A stretch of 7,328 bases of DNA, taken from contig CAMCYM010000084.1 in assembly GCA_945883885.1 (NCBI GenBank), positions 1 through 7,328 of the forward strand, in the 5' to 3' direction. Position 1 is the stretch's first letter; each line of letters opens with the position of its first letter. Shown in pieces: positions 5,914 to 7,328 of this stretch. Made by a program: the position numbers and the translations under genes. The stretch is from Chryseobacterium gleum (lineage in GTDB: Bacteria > Bacteroidota > Bacteroidia > Flavobacteriales_D > Sanyastnellaceae). Under the pieces are notes generated by a model, which was not told the origin of the DNA, did not search any database, and worked only from the letters and a program-made list of their open reading frames with translations.

Positions 5914-6462
5914 TTAACCGTGATTCGACTCAGACAGCAAAATGAGTGCAAACAGGGCATAGTTGACCATGTCCATGTAGTTCGCTTCAACGCCTTCCGA
6001 CACCAACGTGCGTCCGCCCGCATCCTCGATTTGCTTTACCCGAAGGACCTTCATCAGGATCAAATCGACGAGCGAGCCCACGCGCATGTCCCGCCAAGCT
6101 TCACCGTAGTCGTGGTTTTTCCGTTGCATGAGCGCACGGGTGTCCGCAAACGCTGCCCGGTAGAGCCGCTCCGCTTCCTCTGCTTCCAGCTCCCACGGAG
6201 TTTCCGCCGGGAGCGCGAGCTGCACCATCGCCAACAGTCCGTAATTCACGATGCCCACGAACTCCTCTACAATCCCCTCTCCTACCTGCGAAACCCCTGT
6301 TTCTTGCAACGTCCGGATCCGATTCGCCTTGATGAACAGCTGGTCGGTCAGCGAAGCTGGACGCAGGATGCGCCAGGCGGTCCCGTAATCCACGGTCTTC
6401 GCCGTAAACAGGCGGGCACACCGTTCGAACTCGGCGTCGTAAGCGGCTATCGTGTCGTGCAT
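5914..6462 (-). CDS. DUF1599 protein with two tandem domain copies
   Basis: 182 residues, predicted soluble and helical. Two copies of the same unit are plain: KTVDYGTAWR (22-31) to VNYGLLAMVQL (72-82), and KNHDYGEAWR (115-124) to VNYALFALILL (166-176). Shared positions include the lysine, DYG, AWR, SLxD, KxxR, EG and VNY. This is the DUF1599 (PF07659) family; as I recall it has been renamed a nucleotide-modification-associated domain from computational work, but no activity is established to my knowledge. The conserved Lys, Asp, Tyr and Arg may form a binding site. The start ATG at 6462 follows a -7-like box by 18 bases. The frame stays open far upstream across folP but that part is antisense and not family-like. 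First gene of the operon with the BT_3928-like protein and the permease. As I recall, DUF1599, BT_3928 and folP are often neighbours in Bacteroidota. Confidence 0.88.
   Translation of the reverse strand: MHDTIAAYDAEFERCARLFTAKTVDYGTAWRILRPASLTDQLFIKANRIRTLQETGVSQVGEGIVEEFVGIVNYGLLAMVQLALPAETPWELEAEEAERLYRAAFADTRALMQRKNHDYGEAWRDMRVGSLVDLILMKVLRVKQIEDAGGRTLVSEGVEANYMDMVNYALFALILLSESNHG
5935..6399 (-). repeat. Internal duplication encoding the two DUF1599 units
   Basis: Unit 1 is 6217-6399 (residues 22-82) and unit 2 is 5935-6120 (residues 115-176), joined by a 32-residue linker rich in Glu and Ala. A hand alignment gives about 23 identities over about 61 positions with one single-residue insertion in unit 2. 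The similarity is at protein level; the DNA has diverged, so the duplication is old. Confidence 0.85.
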
Positions 6463-6469
6463 CGGCGTG

Positions 6470-6477
6470 TACCTTCG
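6470..6477 (+). promoter_or_regulatory. -7-like promoter box for folP
   Basis: TACCTTCG, identical to the box before csaA, sits 18 bases before the folP ATG at 6496. A start site 4-7 bases downstream of the box would give a leader of roughly 11-14 bases. No clear -33 element or Shine-Dalgarno is visible. Confidence 0.55.
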
Positions 6478-6480
6478 CAG

Positions 6481-6488
6481 CGAAGATA
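6481..6488 (-). promoter_or_regulatory. -7-like promoter box for the DUF1599/BT_3928/permease operon
   Basis: On the minus strand TATCTTCG fits TAnnTTYG and lies 18 bases before the ATG at 6462, the same distance as the folP box from its start. It is the opposite arm of the palindrome, so only one direction can be initiated at a time. A GAAGG in the leader, 9 bases from the ATG, could act as a weak ribosome site but is part of the palindrome. Confidence 0.5.
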
Positions 6489-6495
6489 CGTCCGG

Positions 6496-7328
6496 ATGCA
6501 TGCCTACTCCTTGAACCTTCGGGGCACCTTGCTTCCCCTTGACCGCCCGCGGTTGATGGCGGTGGTGAATTGCACGCCAGACTCGTTTTACGCGGGATCC
6601 CGAGGCGGATCCGTGGCGCAGGCGGTGGCGGCTTGGGATGCCGGGGCAGACTTCATTGACCTCGGCGGGGCATCGACCCGGCCGGGGGCACCAGAAGTAA
6701 GCCCGGCACACGAGTGGGAGCGCATCCGTCCGGTCCTCGAGGGGCTGCTGGAAGCCCGTCCACACGCCCGGATTTCGGTGGACACGTACCGTGCCGAGGT
6801 GGCGCGGAAAGCGGTCGAATCCGGTGCCATGCTCGTCAACGACATCAGCGGAGGCACGCTCGACCCCGAAATGTTTGCCGCCGTGGCCACCGCCGGAGTA
6901 CCCTATGTGCTGACCCATGTGCAAGGGACGCCTGCCACGATGCAAGCCGCACCCCACTACGATGACGTGGTACTCGATGTGCACAAAGCACTGGGAATGC
7001 GCCTCGCTGAAGCCCGGGAAGTAGGCATCGGCGACGTGCTGCTCGACGTCGGGTTCGGGTTCGGAAAGACGCTGGAGCACAACTATGCACTGCTGGCGAA
7101 CCTCGAGATGTATCACAGCTTAGGCGCTCCCCTCCTTGTCGGCGTCAGCCGCAAATCGATGGTGTACAAACCGCTCGGCATCCCCCCCGAAGCAGCACTC
7201 AATGGCTCGACCGCTTTGCACGCCTGGGCTCTCCACAGGGGAGCACATCTGCTGCGTGTGCACGACGTGGCCGCCGCGCGGGAAGTGCTGACGCTCTTTC
7301 ACTTGCTCGAACCAGCCCCCCTTCCTGG
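6496..7328 (+). CDS. folP: Dihydropteroate synthase; runs off the window end near its C-terminus
   Basis: Joins 4-aminobenzoate to hydroxymethyl-dihydropterin diphosphate to give dihydropteroate in folate synthesis; the target of sulfonamides. 277 codons are visible, so nearly the whole TIM barrel is present. Motifs in order: MAVVNCTPDSF (21-31, metal-binding Asn25), IDLGGASTRPGA (54-65), ISVDTY (93-98, Asp96), VNDISGG (114-120, Asn115), LLDVGFGFGKT (182-192, Asp184), GVSRKSM (216-222, Lys220) and LRVHDV (253-258, Arg254, His256). Positions run almost parallel to E. coli FolP. Differences from the common pattern: DVGFGFGK instead of DPGFGFGK, THVQGTP instead of MHMQG, and TPDSFYAGS instead of TPDSFxDGG. 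None removes a catalytic residue. The first ATG (6496) is used: it follows the promoter box and gives a normal N-terminus. It diverges from the DUF1599 operon. Confidence 0.97.
   Translation, partial: MHAYSLNLRGTLLPLDRPRLMAVVNCTPDSFYAGSRGGSVAQAVAAWDAGADFIDLGGASTRPGAPEVSPAHEWERIRPVLEGLLEARPHARISVDTYRAEVARKAVESGAMLVNDISGGTLDPEMFAAVATAGVPYVLTHVQGTPATMQAAPHYDDVVLDVHKALGMRLAEAREVGIGDVLLDVGFGFGKTLEHNYALLANLEMYHSLGAPLLVGVSRKSMVYKPLGIPPEAALNGSTALHAWALHRGAHLLRVHDVAAAREVLTLFHLLEPAPLP

Larger units (their letters stand above)
6469..6489. promoter_or_regulatory. Palindromic divergent promoter element between the DUF1599 operon and folP
   Basis: A 10-base left arm (GTACCTTCGC, 6469-6478), one central A (6479) and a 10-base right arm (GCGAAGATAC, 6480-6489) are inverted repeats with 9 of 10 pairs matching. 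Each arm is also a -7-like box facing its own gene. It could serve simply as two overlapping promoters or additionally as an operator for a dimeric regulator. Confidence 0.6.

Noticed and set aside
5904..6023. A 40-residue N-terminal extension of the BT_3928-like protein.
   Set aside because: It lies inside the DUF1599 gene, has no family likeness, and the ATG at 5903 places the first membrane helix immediately at the N-terminus, as usual.
6595..6612. Two GGATCC hexamers 12 bases apart in folP.
   Set aside because: Both are explained by coding sequence (Gly-Ser codons) in a conserved loop; no sign of a functional repeat.
6463..7116. Upstream extension of the DUF1599 reading frame to a start at 7116.
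   Set aside because: The added part is antisense to folP, crosses the divergent promoter palindrome and does not resemble the family; the ATG at 6462 gives a normal DUF1599 protein.
1..7328. Search for CRISPR repeats, insertion sequences, tRNA genes, riboswitches and strong terminator hairpins.
   Set aside because: None seen by eye; gaps between genes are at most 46 bases, leaving little room for such elements.

Overview
This window is GC-rich, densely coding chromosomal DNA. The protein families (small and large methylmalonyl-CoA mutase chains, a BT_3928-type DoxX/thioredoxin-like protein, a two-repeat DUF1599 protein), the Bacteroidota-type -7 promoter boxes (TAnnTTTG or TAnnTTCG) and the lack of clear Shine-Dalgarno sequences all point to a GC-rich member of the Bacteroidota. 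Flavobacteriales is my best guess, by inference only. I saw no mobile element, CRISPR array, rRNA or tRNA.

Layout. (1) 1-1750, minus strand: mutA then mutB, the small and the (cut) large chain of methylmalonyl-CoA mutase. Their promoter lies back to back with the next block. (2) 1797-3539, plus strand: a CsaA-like tRNA-binding-domain protein, a HAD phosphatase of the GmhB/HisB-N type without its zinc cysteines, and a class IV PLP enzyme resembling aminodeoxychorismate lyase (PabC). The last two overlap by 7 bases. (3) 3529-6462, minus strand: a three-gene operon read as DUF1599 protein, then BT_3928-like membrane/thioredoxin-like protein, then DppB-type ABC permease. Its 3' end overlaps the 3' end of block 2 by 11 bases. 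(4) 6496-7328, plus strand: folP, dihydropteroate synthase, cut only near its C-terminus. It diverges from block 3 across a palindromic 33-base gap.

Functions. Two genes concern folate: folP certainly, and the PabC-like enzyme possibly. The mutAB pair interconverts succinyl-CoA and (R)-methylmalonyl-CoA. The DUF1599/BT_3928/permease operon is the least understood part and looks like an envelope-associated set of unknown role.

The most striking signal is regulatory. By eye I found five TAnnTTYG boxes in the window on both strands, and every one sits just upstream of a gene start in the correct orientation. Three are 4-5 bases from the start codon, implying leaderless mRNAs. Two are the arms of one near-perfect palindrome and serve divergent genes with identical 18-base spacing. 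There are no gene-free stretches longer than 300 bases; the longest non-coding gap is 46 bases.
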